Shown: positions 10,776 to 24,012, counted from the stretch's first letter. The stretch: 64,000 bases of DNA from Sesamum alatum (GCA_034509735.1 JACGWO010000005.1:22438383-22502382); one strand, 5' to 3'. The notes: generated from the letters alone by a model not told the origin. Numbers and translations are program-made.

Positions 10776-12980
10776 TAAAGGACAAGCGGATCCACCCGGG
10801 AGCGCGAGCGGAAGCGAGAAAGCGATAAAAAGTGCGTAAATCTAAATCAAATTTAAATAAACGTGTCCCAAGGGGTGTACCCTTGGGTGATCAACCAGGC
10901 GGTCGATGTAGGATGTATTAATGTTAAAAGCATACATGTAACACATAGGGTATAGATGAAAAACAAAACTATCAAAGCGTAATAAATTGTTACCTTTGAT
11001 GACTTTACGTGTGCTTGGCTACTTGCGTTATTCCTTTTTCCAGAATGCTTAAAAAATCTAAACGTATGGATTCTCCAAAGGTGATCCACACCGCACCGGA
11101 AGAAACGCACATTTTCTTTGCTAGAAGAAAACGGGTTTAGGAAGGAATCAATTCAAGAGAAAATACTATGAATTAATGTTGTCTTAAACCTACTTTGTTC
11201 GTCCTTTTGATTCAAAATCAAGTGAAGAACACAAGTGGGAAGGGAGAGAGATGGCCAAGAGTTAGAGAGGAGAGAGGGGCCAAAAATTCTTCTTCATTTT
11301 CCTTGAAAAAGATGAATAATGATTCTATTACACAAGGTGTTGTATATACTCCTATATATTCATAATTAATGTGATTATTGGAATATGTCTAGGTTCATCC
11401 AAGGATGTCTAGATACATCCCAATCAATCACCATTAATTCTTCAATCAAGCCTACCAACTTTTAAGGTATGATCAAATCATACCAAAAGGGAAAGGCTTG
11501 ATTGGAGTTGATTTGTCTCTTTCCAAAAGAGATAAGTCAACATACCACCTTGCATGAAACATGGCTGATTTTAGCTTCCTCCAAGGGAGCATTTCGGCCA
11601 TGCTCAATATGGAAAGAAGTTCAACTTCTTCCTATTCCAAAATAAGAATTATTTCTCCTCTCGGGTCAAAATTTAACGGACCGGGTTTTATCGTAATCCA
11701 ATTACGATGAACCCAAAATTAAATCCAATTTAATGTCCACTCAAATTTTTCCCGTTGGTCTTTTAATCCAATCAAAAGATCCAACATCTCAACTTTCCAT
11801 ATTTAATCGAAAATCCAATTTACTGATTAAACGAGAGCCCGATACAATATCGGCCCGTCCATCCAATGGACTATCCCTTAAGTAATCTAATTACTTATTT
11901 ATCCTTCGAGATTGACTCCAAGTCAATCTCTCAACCTTCTCGGTGATTTGTGAGTGACCCTTTAGGTTCACCCTCAGCTAGACTTGGGCCTGTGTCCCAC
12001 AAGGGCCCGTTACCATGGGTGGCCGTCTAGCAACAGTCCATGGCACTAGAGACTATGTGAATGTTGGCGTGAACATTTAGGCGCCGATTCCGTACGGGTA
12101 CGGTCCTTCCGTCCACCGTCTTCCGGCCTTAGTCTAGGGTATGGAATTGGACGTCGGTTCCCATCCTTGACTAGGCATCTATGCTTAATACTTGAGACTA
12201 CGTATGTTTCATTGCGTCGACACAGGAAACCATTCCATGTTCGACCAACAATTGTGTCCACAGCTTTAAACAGCATGAACGTGTCTCCGAGTGCATAGGA
12301 GATACCTCTGTCACATACTGACAGGGGATGGATCCTCTTCTTGGAATCCACCATCTTCGCTACACATTCTGACTGCACTGGAGAAGGCTTATAATGATCA
12401 TCTTACAGAATGATCACCTCTCGCTAGATCCAAGATACAGCCGTCCTGTGCACATGACTGCCATGATTCCTCAAGTCTGAGGACTACTCCCGTACTATCA
12501 AAATCGGGAAAATCCAATCATACCGACCAAACCTCCAAGGCTTCCATATGATGATCCCACGAATCATTCCAGTCAGCTCGACCAACCCATCAAGATCGTG
12601 TAGGCGTCCCACATCTGTCGCCAATGAAACACAACACACATCCAATGAATACGACTCTTGATGCAAGTCTCAATAGGACTCTCGATGCCCTGTCTCGAGG
12701 TCCTCGACTTGGAACGTTTCAGACCCAACTCTCAATCAGTTGTTTCATGACCACCATCCAATGCGTGGCCCAACTGCATGAGTTGTTAACCGTGGTCTGT
12801 GGGCTTTGTTGCGATATAAGTAAAACACCGTTTTAAACATATGTAAGATGAGCACAACAAAGAAGGTACCACTGGTGACGAACACTCATCTTATTCATCA
12901 CATAATATTACATTACATCAAGTTGTCAAATAGGTTACAAAATGTCAAACATATTGGCTTTCTAGTCACCTATTCTAACA
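10776..12980 (-). repeat. 3' LTR of copia element 1
   Basis: The LTR starts TAAAGGACAAGCGGATCC (TG mutated to TA) and ends CACCTATTCTAACA on the plus strand. It contains the conserved central block at about 11960-12062 and the hairpin arms CTTTGTTGCG (12804-12813) and CACAACAAAG (12853-12862). Open frames inside it are not genes. Confidence 0.88.
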
Positions 12981-14172
12981 ATCTCCCACTTGACCTAAAG
13001 CCAATCACCCATTGATCTCGAACCTCTTATCCAGATGGTGAGTATGGGCAACTTGCGACATGGGCTTAGCAAGTGGATCTGCTATGTTTTCTACAGAGCT
13101 GACTCGGTCCAACCGAACGTCACTCCTGCTATCCATCTCTCTGAGCAGATGGTAGTATCTAAGAATATGTTTGGATCGTAATGAGATCTCAGTTCCTTTG
13201 CTAGCACTATCGCCCCATTGTTATCGTAGAAGATAACTGTAGGCTTAGCAGTGCTAGGTACCACACCCAACCCTTGGATGTAGCTCATCAACCAAACTGT
13301 CTCCTTAGCAGCTTCCAGAGCCACCATATATTCAAAACTCTATGGTGGAGTCGGCCGTGGTAGCCTGCTTGGAAATCTTCCAAGCAACCATGCCACCATT
13401 AAGTCTGAACACATAACCAGACTGAGACTTGGCATCATCGTCATCCGACTGGAAGCTAGCGTCGCAGTAGCCTTCCAGTATCAACTCTCTACCACCGTAG
13501 ATCAAGAACATGTCCTTAGTTCTTTTCAGGTACTTCAGGACAGTCTTGACCGCACTTCAGTGTGCCTCCCCGGCACACGACTGATATCGACTAGTTACGC
13601 TCAGATGGTGAATGTGGGCAACTTGCGACATGGGCTTAGCAAGTGGATCTGCTATGTTTTCTGCGGAGCTGACTCGGTCCAACCGAACGTCACTCCTGCT
13701 ATCCATCTCTCCAAGTAGATGGTAGCGTCTAAGAATATGCTTGGATCGTGATGAGATCTCGGTTCCTTTGCTAGCGATATCGCCCCGTTGTTATCATTAA
13801 AGATAATTACAGGCTTAGCAATGCTAGGTACTACATCCAATCCTTGGATGTAGCTCATCAACCAAACCACTCCTTAACAGCTTCCAAAGCCGCTATGTAT
13901 TCAAAACTCTATGGTGGAGTCCGTCGTGGTAGCCTACTTGGAACCCTTCCAAGTAACCACGCCACCATTTAGTCTAAATACAAAACCATACTGAGACTTG
14001 GCATCATCGTCATCCAACTGGAAGCTAGCGTCGCTATAGCCTTCCAGTATCAACTCTCCACCGCCGTAGATCAAGAACATGTCCTTAGTCCTTTTCAGGT
14101 ACTTCAGGATAGTCTTGACTGCACTCCAGTGTGCCTCCCCGGCACACGACTGATATCAACTTGTTACGCTCA
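12981..14172 (-). pseudogene. copia RNase H region, tandemly duplicated
   Basis: Two head-to-tail copies of a roughly 570-bp unit (13033-13602 and 13603-14172) cover the RNase H domain. The frames at 13327-13091 and 13870-13652 both encode a block with VWLMSYIQGL and then IFYDNNGAI or IFNDNNGAI, the conserved copia RNase H region around its DNNGAI motif. RNase H degrades the RNA strand after minus-strand synthesis. The second copy is closer to the single copy of the 31-45 kb element than the first is. A frameshift after the RSHHDP stretch in both frames moves the conserved LRRYH-like segment out of frame. Confidence 0.8.
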
Positions 14173-15400
14173 AAGCGAAAGCCACATCAGGTCTAGTGCA
14201 ATGAATAGTATACTGTATTCTGCCTACAACTGAAGCATAGGGGATGTCCAACATCCTTTTAAGCTCCTCATCAGTTTCAGGAGACTGCTTCTTGGATAAC
14301 TTAATTCCATGTCTCATAGCAAAGAATCCTCGTTTTGAGTTCTCCATTTTGAATTTCTTCAAGACTTTCTCAATATACGAGGACTAGGCCATTCCTAACA
14401 TCCTTCTAGATCTATCCCTGTAGATCTTGATGCCAAGGATGTAGGATGCCTCGCCCATATCCTTCATGGAGAATTGCGTTGACAATTAAGCTTTAGTGGT
14501 ACTCAACATCTTAGCATCATTCCCAATGAGCAAGATGTCATCCACATAAAGCACCAAGAATGCAACTGAGCTCCCACTGATCTTCTTGTATACACAAGGA
14601 TCGGACTCGTTCTTGATGAAATCATATCCCCGTATGACTTCATCAAAACGTATGTTCCAGCTTCGGAAAGCTTGTTTAAGGCCATAGATTGATCTTTTGG
14701 AGACGGCAGACCTTCTGCTCTTCTCCAACAGTTATGAAACCTTTCGGCTGATCCATATAGATCTCTTCCTCTACGAAACCATTAAGGAAGGCGGTTTTCA
14801 CGTCCATCTGTCATATTTCATAGTCATACTATGCTGCTATGGCAAGTAGGTTTCCTCAAAATCAATCCCGGGTCGCTGAGTGTAACCTTTCGCCACAAGT
14901 CTGGCTTTGAAGGTTGTAACCTCCCCGTCAGCTCCAAGCTTATGTTTGTAGACCCATTTACACCCTACCGGTTTTACCCGTATGGGTGGGTCCAGTAGGG
15001 TCCAAACCTGGTTTGTACCCATCGAGTCCATCTTGGATTTCATGGCCTCAAGCCACTTATCCAAATCGGTGTCCGACATTGCTTCTCCGTACGTCTTTGG
15101 GTCATTATCCAACTGACCGGTCAGGCCCACAAATCCATACCTATCAGGTGCATGGGATAATCTGGCCGACCTATGGAGGATTGGAACAATATCAGTGGGA
15201 ACTACCGGCTCAGATGTCACTGCCGCCTCATGGGGTACCTCACTTGATTCCTCAAGGAGTACCTCATCGCGTCGACTATCCGATGGAAAACCCTTTTTCA
15301 AGAACACTGTGTTTCGCGAAATAAAAACCTTTTGCTCGGAGGGATCATAGAAATAATACCCCGCAGTTTCTTTCGGATAGCCGATGAACCTGCATAAACT
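14156..15400 (-). pseudogene. copia reverse transcriptase, broken
   Basis: Fragments in several minus frames make up an RT_RVT_2-type domain. At 15307-14837 are MDSMGTNQVWTL and VGCKWVYKHKLG, then FKARLVAKGYTQRPG; at 14728-14486 is LYVDDILLIGND with the YVDD catalytic box; at 14362-14156 is the segment with DIPYASVVGRIQY. The domain order is complete, but there are stops and indels between the pieces. At the right end the sequence reaches the RFIGYPKE-type segment just downstream of integrase and then stops dead at the LTR edge at 15401. Confidence 0.85.
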
Positions 15401-17610
15401 TGAAGGACAAGCGGATCCGCCCGAGAGCGCGAGCGGAAGCGAGAAAGCGATAAAAAGTGCATAAATTTAAATTAAATTTAAATAAACATGTCCCAAGGGG
15501 TGTACCCTTGGGTGCTCAACCGGTCGTTCAATGTAGGATGTATTAATGTTAAAAGCATACATGTAACACATAGGGCATAGATGAAAAACAAAACTATCAA
15601 AGCGTAATAAATTGTTACCTTTGATGACTTTACGTGTGCTTGGCTACTTGCATTGTTCCTTTTTCCGGAATGCTCAAGAAATCCAAACGTATGGATTCTC
15701 CAAAGGTGATCCACACCACACCGGAAGAAATACACATTTTTTTGCTAGAAGAAAACGGGTTTAGGAAGGAATCTGTTCAAGAGAAAACATTATGAATTAG
15801 TGTTCTTTTAAACCTACTTTGTTCTTCCTTTTGATTCAAAATCAAGTGAAAAACACAAGTGGGAAGGGAGAGAGATGGCCGAGACTTAGAGAGCAGAGAG
15901 GGGCCAAAAATTCTTCTTCTTTTTCCTTGAAAAAAATGAATAATGATTCTTTTACACAAGGTGTTGTATATACTCCTATATCTACATAATTAATGTGATT
16001 ATTGGAATGTGTAGGTTCATCCAAGGATGTCTAGATACATCCCAATCAATCACCATTAATTCTTCGATCAAGCCTACCAACTTTTAAGGTATGACCAAAT
16101 CATACCAAAAGGGAAGGGCTTGATTGGAGTTGATTTGTCTCTTTCCAAAAGAGATAAGTCAACATACCACCTTGCATGAAACATGGCTGATTTTAGCTTC
16201 CTCCAAGGGAGCATTTCGGCCATGCTAAATATGGGAAGAAGTCCAACTTCTTCTTATTCCAAAATAGGAATTATTTCTCCTCTTGGGTCAAACTTTAACG
16301 GACCGGGTTTTATCGTAATCCAATTACGACGAACCCAAAATTAAATCCAATCTAATGTCCACTTAAATTTTTTCCGTTGGTCTTTTAATCCAATCAAAAG
16401 ATCCAACATCTCAACTTTTCATATTTAATTGAAAATCCAATTTACCGATGAAACGAGGGCCCGACACAATATCGGTCCGTCCATCCAATGGACTATCCCT
16501 TAAGTAATCCACTTACTTATTTATCCTTCGAGATTGACTTCAAGTCAATCTCTCAACCTTCTCGTTGATTTATGTGTGACCCTTTAGGTTCACGCTCAGC
16601 TAGACTTGGGCCCGTGTCCCACAAGGGCTCGATACCATGGGTGGCCATCTAGCAACAGTCCATGGCACTAAAGACTAGGTGAATGTTAGCGTGAACATTT
16701 ATGCGCCGATTCGTACGGGTACGGTCTTTTCATCTACCGTCTCCCGGCCTTAGTCTAGGGTATGGAATTGGGCGTCGATTCCCATCCTTGACTAAGCATC
16801 TATGCTTACTACTCGAGACTACATATGCTTCATTGCGTCGACATAGGAAATAATTCCCTGTTCGACCAACCACTGTGGCCACAGCTTTAAACAACATGAA
16901 CGTGTCTCCGAGTGCATAAGGGATACCTCTATCACATACTGACAGGGTACGGATCCTCTTCTTGGAATCCATCGTCCTCGCTACACATTCCGACTACACT
17001 GGACAAGGCTTATAATAATCATCTTACAGAATGATCATCTCTCACCAGATCCAAGATACAGCCGTCCTGTGCACGCAACTGCCATGATTCCTCAAGTCTG
17101 AGTACTTCTTCGTACTATCAGAATTGGGAAATCCAATCATACCGACCAAGCCTCCAAGGCTTCCATATGATGATCCCCGCGAGTCAGTCCAGTCGCTCGA
17201 CCCCAGTCGACCAACCCATCAAGATCGTGTAGGCGTCCCACGCCTGTCGCCGATGAAACACGGCACTCATCCAATGAACACGACTCCTGGTGCAAGTCTT
17301 AATAGGACTCTCGATGCCCTGTCTCGATGTCCTTGACTTGGAACGTTTCAGACTCAACTCTCAATCAGTTGGTTTCATGACCACCATCTAATGCATGGCC
17401 CAACTGCTTGAGTTGTTAACCGTGGTCTGTGGGCTTTGTTGCGATATAAGTAAAACACCATTTTAAACATATGTAAGATGAGCGCAACAAAGAAGGTGCC
17501 ATTGGTGACAAATACTCATCTTATTCATCACATAATGTTATATTACATCAAGTTGTCAAATAGGTTACATAACACCAAACCTATTGGCTTTCTGGTCACA
17601 TATTCTAACA
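15401..17610 (-). repeat. 5' LTR of copia element 1
   Basis: It begins TGAAGGACAAGCGGATCCGC and ends CACATATTCTAACA. It is collinear with the left LTR over its full 2.2 kb but with many substitutions and small indels. The primer binding site that should sit just left of 15401 is absent because of the internal deletion. Confidence 0.88.
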
Positions 17611-18270
17611 TAGACTCCCTATTAAAAATCGAAAAGGTAAAACATCAATTAACTCACCTAATCTTGATTAGGAACGTGATGCATTATCTTGAGAAGATGA
17701 CGGAAATAGTAAACAATGAAAAAGAAAGGTGACATTGAAATTTAAACACCAAACAACAAAGAGATGATTAATAATTACATAACCCATGAAATTCACGAAA
17801 CCAGGCAAGAGGATTTCTCTTGCCAACAAAATCGAACAAGCAAATGAATAATGGAACCATATGTTTACAAAACAACTTATTTAGTTATATTGTCATTTAG
17901 CTTCTGCATTTTCATCGAACAGAAAGCTTTTACAATCATTTTTAAAAGTTAAAATTCATTAAGCTTAATAAATAAGATCATTTCATTTATAAAGTACTTA
18001 TTAAATTTTAAAATATTGTTTCTTAATTTATGGTACCTTATATTTTTGTTTAATTGAACTTTTAAACAATATAATTATTTTGTCGAAGTAATAAGCATTA
18101 CATGAAACCTACGTTACTCGTACTAGTATATTCATATATACATATATATATCAATTAACTATACTAACCTCAAATCCCAAAAGGATTACGTTAGTAAAAG
18201 GGGATAGGCTAATTAACCCTTTATTTATCTTCGCATCCTATAATATATTATAATACGTGATTTTACCAGT
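17611..18270. other. AT-rich spacer, no gene seen
   Basis: Between the copia element and the LINE is AT-rich DNA with no convincing coding frame, repeat end or RNA gene. Confidence 0.6.
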
Positions 18271-18299
18271 GAATTACGGTAAAACTAAACATAGAGCCC

Positions 18300-18921
18300 A
18301 TGCATCCTACGCCTCTTCCAAACCCTAACCCTATCTCTGCCGATGGGATCCCAACGCTACTAGAGCCCCCCCATCGGCATCGTTCCTTCTTGGCAGCTCT
18401 AACTTGTGATCTCCCCACTAGTGGGATGGAGCAGCTATCTCCCGGGGCGGCTTCCCAATGAGAATTTTCAGGTGGTCGCCAGACTTTAACCCTAGAGTTG
18501 AGTCCTCGACAGCCTAGTCTGGATTCGTCTCCCTGAAATTCTGGTACATCTGTTTCACGAACAGGCACTGTTTAGCATTGCAAGCCTGGTTGGGGATCCT
18601 TTGAAGATAGACGAAGCTACGGAAGATGGCCTTCGGCCAAGTGTTTCCAGGGTATCTGTAGAGATTCATCTACTAAAGACAAAGTCGGACTCTATCTGGA
18701 TAGGCACAGAGGGCCGTTACTTCCCCCAACCAGTTTTGTACAAGAGGTGTCCGAAATATTGTACGCAGTGTCGCCACCTCGGCCACGTTGCCGAAGAGTG
18801 CGGAGAGGGGAAAGCACCACCATTGGAAGACAACCAGGTACAAGGAGATCTCCGGGAGGTTATAGAGAAACAAAAGGGGAAGCGAACGGCAGCGGAGCAA
18901 CAACCTATGGCAGCCCCCTAA
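18300..18921 (+). pseudogene. LINE ORF1 (DUF4283-like with CCHC knuckle)
   Basis: From about 18507 the frame is open to the stop at 18921. It contains LVWIRLPEI, then GDPLKIDEAT, RPSVSRVSVEI and CTQCRHLGHVAEEC (C-x2-C-x4-H-x4-C). This series is characteristic of plant LINE ORF1 proteins, which bind the element RNA. A likely start ATG is at 18300, but the first 200 bases are in a different frame and a stop lies at about 18460, so the protein is broken. Its C-terminal end is also earlier than usual. Confidence 0.8.
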
Positions 18922-19468
18922 CCACCAGGCCCCATTTCGAACCAAACTCAGCAGGTTGTCGCGCAATGGTCCGAGAGCGGGTCAGAAACTCTGGAGGCTA
19001 ATTCGGGGGCTGAACATTTAGACGGAGAATGATCCCATCACTCGGAGGGGAAAGGGAGTGATTCGGATTCCATGCCGAGTCTGGAAACGGTAAGCAAGAG
19101 CGACGACCCATCAGTCCAAGGCCGCCCAGAGGCTGTGGCTGGGACTGACGCCAATCACTGCTCGGGCTCAACAGGTGCTGACCAAAACCCAATCAGGACC
19201 ATTTGTGTTTTTTAGCCCCCTTCAGCGGACGGGGTGGCGGAGTGTGGGGAGATTGGAGTCGCCCCTCGGATTGACGGCAGTCAAGACTTTGAGGGCTCAT
19301 CATGGGACCTGCCGGATGAAGAAGCCTTGATGGATTTGGCAGCCGACGTTGATGATTTTGTCGAGGTTAAAGGCTAGAGGTCGACACCGATCGTTATGTG
19401 GGGCGCCCGGAGTGTGTAATGACCAGAAGCCATGCGAGAGCTCACTCTACCACCTCAAACAGTCACTG

Positions 19469-20235
19469 ATGAATGTCGTCATATGGAATATGAGAGGGGT
19501 GGGCAACAAACAAAAAATCCTCCGCAGAATCTGCAGTTAAACTTGGTTAGCATCATTGACCCACTTCTTCAGTGGGACGACGCAATGATCAGCAGGCGTC
19601 TGGGCTTCAGCTCGGTAATCAAAAAACTGTAACAATCACATGTGGATCCTATTGGATGACTTAATTGCTTTTGATACTATTCATGATGATGAGCAATTTT
19701 TACATCTTCGTTTGCATGTTCATTTCTCACGTGACTCGATTTTCTGCACTGTTGTGTATGGAAAGTGTAACAGAGTAGCCCCGGAAAGCATTTGGGATTT
19801 CATTCGTAGTATGAGTGGTAACCCCTCCTCGTGGCTGATTGCGAGGATTTCAACTCCATCATTTCCGTCTCAAAGAGCTCAAACGGCTCTTTTTTGGCCC
19901 ATCACTCCATTGAAGAATTCTCTGAAGCTATTTTTGACGCTGGGTTGATTGATGTGGGGTTTGTCGGCAGCCCCTACACTTGGATGTATCATCGTCTATG
20001 GCAATGCCTTGACCGGGTACTTTTCTCTAGTGACTGGGTGGACGCATTTCCGCAGACGATGGTACGGCACCTCCCCCAATCGTCCTCTGACCACTACCCC
20101 TTGTTGATTCAGGTCTATCTACTGCCCTCCTCAGGGCCGTCCTCATTCCGTTTCCAGAATATATGGACCCACCACCCCAATTTTCTTAAAGTATCACGCC
20201 GAACAGGGCTTTCCCCATGGCGTCAATCAGTATAG
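19469..20235 (+). pseudogene. LINE ORF2 endonuclease (APE type)
   Basis: The ATG at 19469 begins MNVVIWNMRGVGN, the standard start of plant LINE ORF2 endonuclease with the catalytic Asn in WNMRG. The C-terminal half at about 19830-20200 contains a DFNSI-like motif, GSPYTWMYHR, LDRVLFSSDW and SSSDHYPLL, where the SDH and D-x-N motifs supply metal-binding and catalytic residues. The enzyme nicks target DNA to prime reverse transcription. Stops and frame changes at about 19540-19830 remove part of the middle, so it is inactive. Confidence 0.8.
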
Positions 20236-20589
20236 CGAGGCTTTTGGACAAGTTGCGTAGGCTGAAACAGATGCTAAAACACTGGAATCAGATGACATTT
20301 GGAGATATCTTTAGCAACCTCTAGCAGGCCGAGGCATCTATGGCGATTGCGGAGAGACGCTATGATGCTGACCCTTTGGAGGCTAATCTGGTGGATATGA
20401 ACCATCGCACGACAGAGTGGCAACTTGCTCTGTCAATCGAGGAGGACTACTAGCGGTAGAAATTCTCGTGTAAATAGTTGCTTAAGGGTGATCGCAACAC
20501 TTGGTTCTTTCACTATATGGTCTGGAAAAAACGTGAGATCTCTCGTCACCACCATCTCCAACGATGGTGCCTTGATCTCTAACATAAAG

Positions 20590-21800
20590 ATGTTATAGGC
20601 TTCTGGGTTGTCCTATTTCAAAAAATCCCTGACCTTGGAGAGCACTTCTACATCGCCTGTTGGTCTTGCTAATGTCCCACGAGCTATCTCCCCTGAGCTC
20701 GGCGTTGCCCTGTACCGCGATACGTCCGTCGAAGAGATCCGCGGGGTGGTCTTTGAGATGGAGAAGGAGAATGCGGCCGGTCCTGACGGTTTTAATGCGT
20801 TCTTCATTGGTGGCTGCTGGGATATTATTAAGGAGAACAACGTGGGGGCTGTCTGGGATTTCCTTAGTGGCCCACCTCTTCCAATAAGTTTCATGGCTAC
20901 GTCCTTGGCCCTCATCCCGAAAGTGAAGAACCCCTCGCAGTCGAGTGTTTTCCGTCCTATCAGTCTTTATAATATGCAAACAAGATTCTAACAAAGCTCC
21001 TGAATGATCGGCTTAAGCACATTCTCCCTGACATCATTGTCCCGAATCAGAGTGGCTTCATCCTACAACGTCACATTTCATACAATATTCTACAGCCCAA
21101 GAAATCATACATTTTATTGCAGTTGAGACTAGGCCATGGAAAGTTGCCCTTAAACTAGACATGGCGAAGGCATACGACCGAGTAAATTAGGACTTCCTCG
21201 AGGCGGTCCTTCTTCAGTTGGGCTTCCCACCTCATTGGGTTTGTTTGGTTAACAATTGTGTGTGCAATTGTTGGTTCTCGGTGATCGTCAATGCGTCGTT
21301 GAGTGGTTTCTTCCATTCATCTCGAGGACTATGGCAAAGAGACCTACGATCTCCTACTCTATTTGTGCTCACCTTTGAGTATCTCTCTCGAAATTTGAAC
21401 TTGCTTCTTTAGTCGAACCCCTCCTTGGCGTATAAAGGCAGCAGTGGCATTTCTCACCTAGCCTATGCGGATGACATCCTCATTTTGACTAATTCACATG
21501 TTATCCCGCTGGAGAAAAAATGGCTTTTCTGAGGGAATTTGAGGTGGCCTCGAGTCAGAGTGTTAGTATTGCCAAGAGTTCTTTCGTGTTGGCTCCGGCC
21601 GCTCCTCTCCAGGTCAAACGACGGGTCAAGAGATTAACAGGGTTCGTCTACAAATCTTCCCATTTTGGTACTTGGGTGCTCCCATTTTTGTTGGGAAAAA
21701 AAGGCTGGAGTATTTTGAACACTGAAATGAGGGGGTGGCGACCAAAATTGGCGGTTGGGAGAAGAAATTCCTTTCTAACAGCGGCCATTTACAGCTAATT
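20590..21800 (+). pseudogene. LINE ORF2 reverse transcriptase
   Basis: At 20608-20991 the frame includes KENAAGPDGFNAFF and LALIPKVKNPSQ, then FRPISL, which are RT motifs of non-LTR elements. After a frameshift come a PNQSGFI motif (about 21040) and KLDMAKAYDRV followed by a stop (about 21150), then GLWQRDLRSPTLFVL (degraded from GLRQGDPLSPFLF) and AYADDILIL at about 21461 with the catalytic YADD. At least four breaks are visible. RT would copy element RNA at the nicked target. Confidence 0.85.
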
Positions 21801-22379
21801 TGGTCAGTGTTGCTTGCCATGCCGATGCACCTCATGGTTGTCCTCAAGCTGCCTTGGGGAGTGTTGGTACGCATTGAGAACATTTGAATAAGTTTTCTGG
21901 GGGTCATCGGGCACGATCAAGTGCCTGCATTGGTCTTCTTGGAGCCGTGTGTGTCAGTTGCTCGATGAGGGAGGTCTTGGACCTCGCTCCCTTTCGGATA
22001 AAGTCTCAGCATTTTCCTTGAAGTTATGGTGGAGGTTTCGCACATCCTCCACCATCTAAGCTGATCACCTGAAGCTGAAATAATGTAAACGCTCATGTGC
22101 CATCACATCACGGTGTCACGTGGCGGGTTCTTGCAATGGCGAAGACTGAAGGCAGCTTAAGCCTCTGTTGAACCATGTATTTTTGGGTCCCTTGGCAAGG
22201 GCGATCTGTGTTTCTAGCATGACAACTGGCTTGGAGACACCTCTCTTTCGAAGTTGGTTCAACCTCCTTTTCTCTTGCACGAAAAGGTCCATTATTACTG
22301 GGAGGATGGCCAATGGCATATGCGCAAACTGGCAATGGTGTTGCGCCGAACTTGGTGCAGCTAGTTGCAGCGATTCCCT

Positions 22380-23017
22380 TCGATCGAGCTTCAGAAGATC
22401 TTGCTCGATGGAAACCATGCGCCACTGGGGTTTTCTCTCTGAAATCAACATGGGAATGTATTCATTCACCTGTCGTTCGACGGCCTTTGCTAAAGGATAT
22501 TTGGCGCCAAACGATCTCACCCACCATTTCCGTCTTCGCTTAGCGCCTGGTGCACGATTTATTGCCGGTAGACGAGCGACTTCCACGCAAGGGGTTAGTA
22601 ATTATCTCTAAGTGCCTATGCTGCAATGATGTTGAATCTGTGCCGCATCTTTTTCTGTAGTCGGCTTTCGCCCCAGAGGTATAGCAGCACTTTGTTGATT
22701 TCTTTAACTTCTCAGTGCTGGTAACTACCCACATCTCCACCACGCTCCACTCTTGGAAGCTCTCATCGTCGTGTGCCCAGCGAGGTCATGTTCGCATTCT
22801 GACAGTGCTAGTCCTTTGGTTCATTCGGCGAATGAGAAACGAAGGCAAATTTCACTCGGAACGCTTCTTGCCGAGGACTGTCATTAGGGGTGTTTGGTCT
22901 TCACCAGCACTCATTGGAAAGGGGATTTGATCGCGGCTTGCAGCATGGGTTTTGGATTTCCTAAGCTTAGACCACCAATGTCGCGTCTCGTTCGTGGGTG
23001 AGGCCTTCTAAGGCCTT
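22380..23017 (+). pseudogene. LINE ORF2 C-terminal zf-RVT-like region
   Basis: Across frames the sequence gives FSLKSTWE, then RLVHDLLPVDERL and SKCLCCNDVESVPHLFL, the usual zf-RVT region of plant LINE ORF2 with its paired cysteines. A tail with LVLWFIRRMRNEGKF follows. The 3' untranslated region and poly(A) tail are absent. At 23018 it meets copia LTR sequence. Confidence 0.75.
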
Positions 23018-23859
23018 CGTCGATTCCCATCCTTGACTAGGCATCTATGCTTAATACTAGAGACTACGTATGCTTCATTGCGTCGACACAGGAAACCATT
23101 CCCTGTTCGACCAACCACTGTGGCACAGCTTTAAACAGCATGAACGTGTCTTCGAGTGCATAGGAGATACGCCTGTCACACACTGACAGGGGACGGATCC
23201 TCTTCTTGGAATCCACCATCCTCGCTACACATTTCGACTGCATTGGACAAGGCTTATAATGATCATCTTACAGATGATCACCTCTCGCCAGATCCAAGAT
23301 ACAACCGTCCTGTGCACGCGACTACCATGATTGCTCAAGTCTGAGGACTACTCCTGTACTATCAGAACTGGGGAAATCTAACCATACCGACCAAGCCTCC
23401 AAGGCTTCCATATGATGATCCCGCGACTCAGTCCAGTCGGCTCAACCCCAATCGACCAACCCATCAAGATTGTGTAGGCGTTCCACACCTGTCGTCGATG
23501 AAACACGGCACTCATCCGATGAACACGACTCTTGATGCAAGTCTCAATAGGACTCTCGATGCCCTGTCTCAAGGTCCTTGACTTGGAGCGTTTTAGACCC
23601 AACTCTCAATCAGTTGGTTTCATGACCACCATCCAATGCGTGACCCAACTGCATGAGTTGTTAACCGTGGTATGTGGGCTTTGTTGTGATATAAGTAAAA
23701 CACCGTTTTAACATATGTGAAATGAGAGTAACAAAGTAAGCACCAAAAGTGACGAACACTCATTTTATTCATCACATAATAATATTACATTTACATCAAG
23801 TTGTCGAATTAGGTTACAAATCGTCAAACCTATTGGCTTTCTAGTCACTTAATCTAACA
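23018..23859 (-). repeat. truncated copia LTR fragment
   Basis: The sequence from CGTCGATTCCCATCCTTGAC to CACTTAATCTAACA matches the right-hand 40 percent of the LTRs at 10.8 and 15.4 kb. The LTR end (TCTAACA) is present, and the remainder, about 1.35 kb, is missing at the LINE junction. It includes the conserved CTTTGTTGTG...AACAAAG hairpin region at about 23680-23740. Confidence 0.85.
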
Positions 23860-23861
23860 GG

Positions 23862-24012
23862 GATGAGAGGCCATTTGTTGTAGAAGGTCCTAGACCTTGG
23901 CCACAAAGGATTCGTGCCACTGTTCCATGGAAGCATGAATCTTGGTGAGGCATTTGGAAAGAGCCATCATGGCTTCCTCTAACGCCTGAGTGGATTTGGG
24001 AGGCAGGATGGG
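23862..24012 (-). pseudogene. retroelement gag-like N-terminal scrap
   Basis: The minus strand reads ALEEAMMALSKCLTKIHA and then SMEQWHESFVAKV, a stop, and DLLQQMAS. The heptad-like pattern resembles the N-terminal coiled region of plant gypsy gag proteins. It is only about 50 residues long and has an internal stop, so the assignment is tentative. The following 24012-24580 holds nothing I can identify. Confidence 0.35.

Larger units (their letters stand above)
10776..17610 (-). mobile_element. Ty1/copia element, two LTRs with internally deleted body
   Basis: Two LTRs of about 2.2 kb (10776-12980 and 15401-17610) in the same orientation flank only 2.4 kb of internal sequence. On the minus strand the LTR starts TGTTAGAATAGGTGAC and ends CTTGTCCTTCA (here CTTTA in the left copy). 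Internal sequence next to the left LTR is a polypurine tract (AAGTGGGAGAT on the minus strand), then RNase H and RT, ending abruptly at the end of the integrase region. Gag, protease, most of integrase and the primer binding site are gone. The 5-bp flanks are TACAC and TAGAC, a probable target duplication with one mismatch. Its many differences from the 31-45 kb element suggest an older insertion. Confidence 0.85.
18271..23017 (+). mobile_element. L1-type LINE retrotransposon (degenerate)
   Basis: The plus-strand order is ORF1 with a DUF4283-like region and a zinc knuckle, then an APE-type endonuclease, reverse transcriptase with AYADD, and a C-terminal zf-RVT-like domain. This is the plant L1/RIL organisation. 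The whole element is punctuated by stops and frameshifts, and the expected 3' poly(A) tail is missing because the sequence runs directly into a truncated copia LTR at 23018. Base composition is more GC-rich than in the surroundings, as is usual for plant LINE coding regions. Confidence 0.85.
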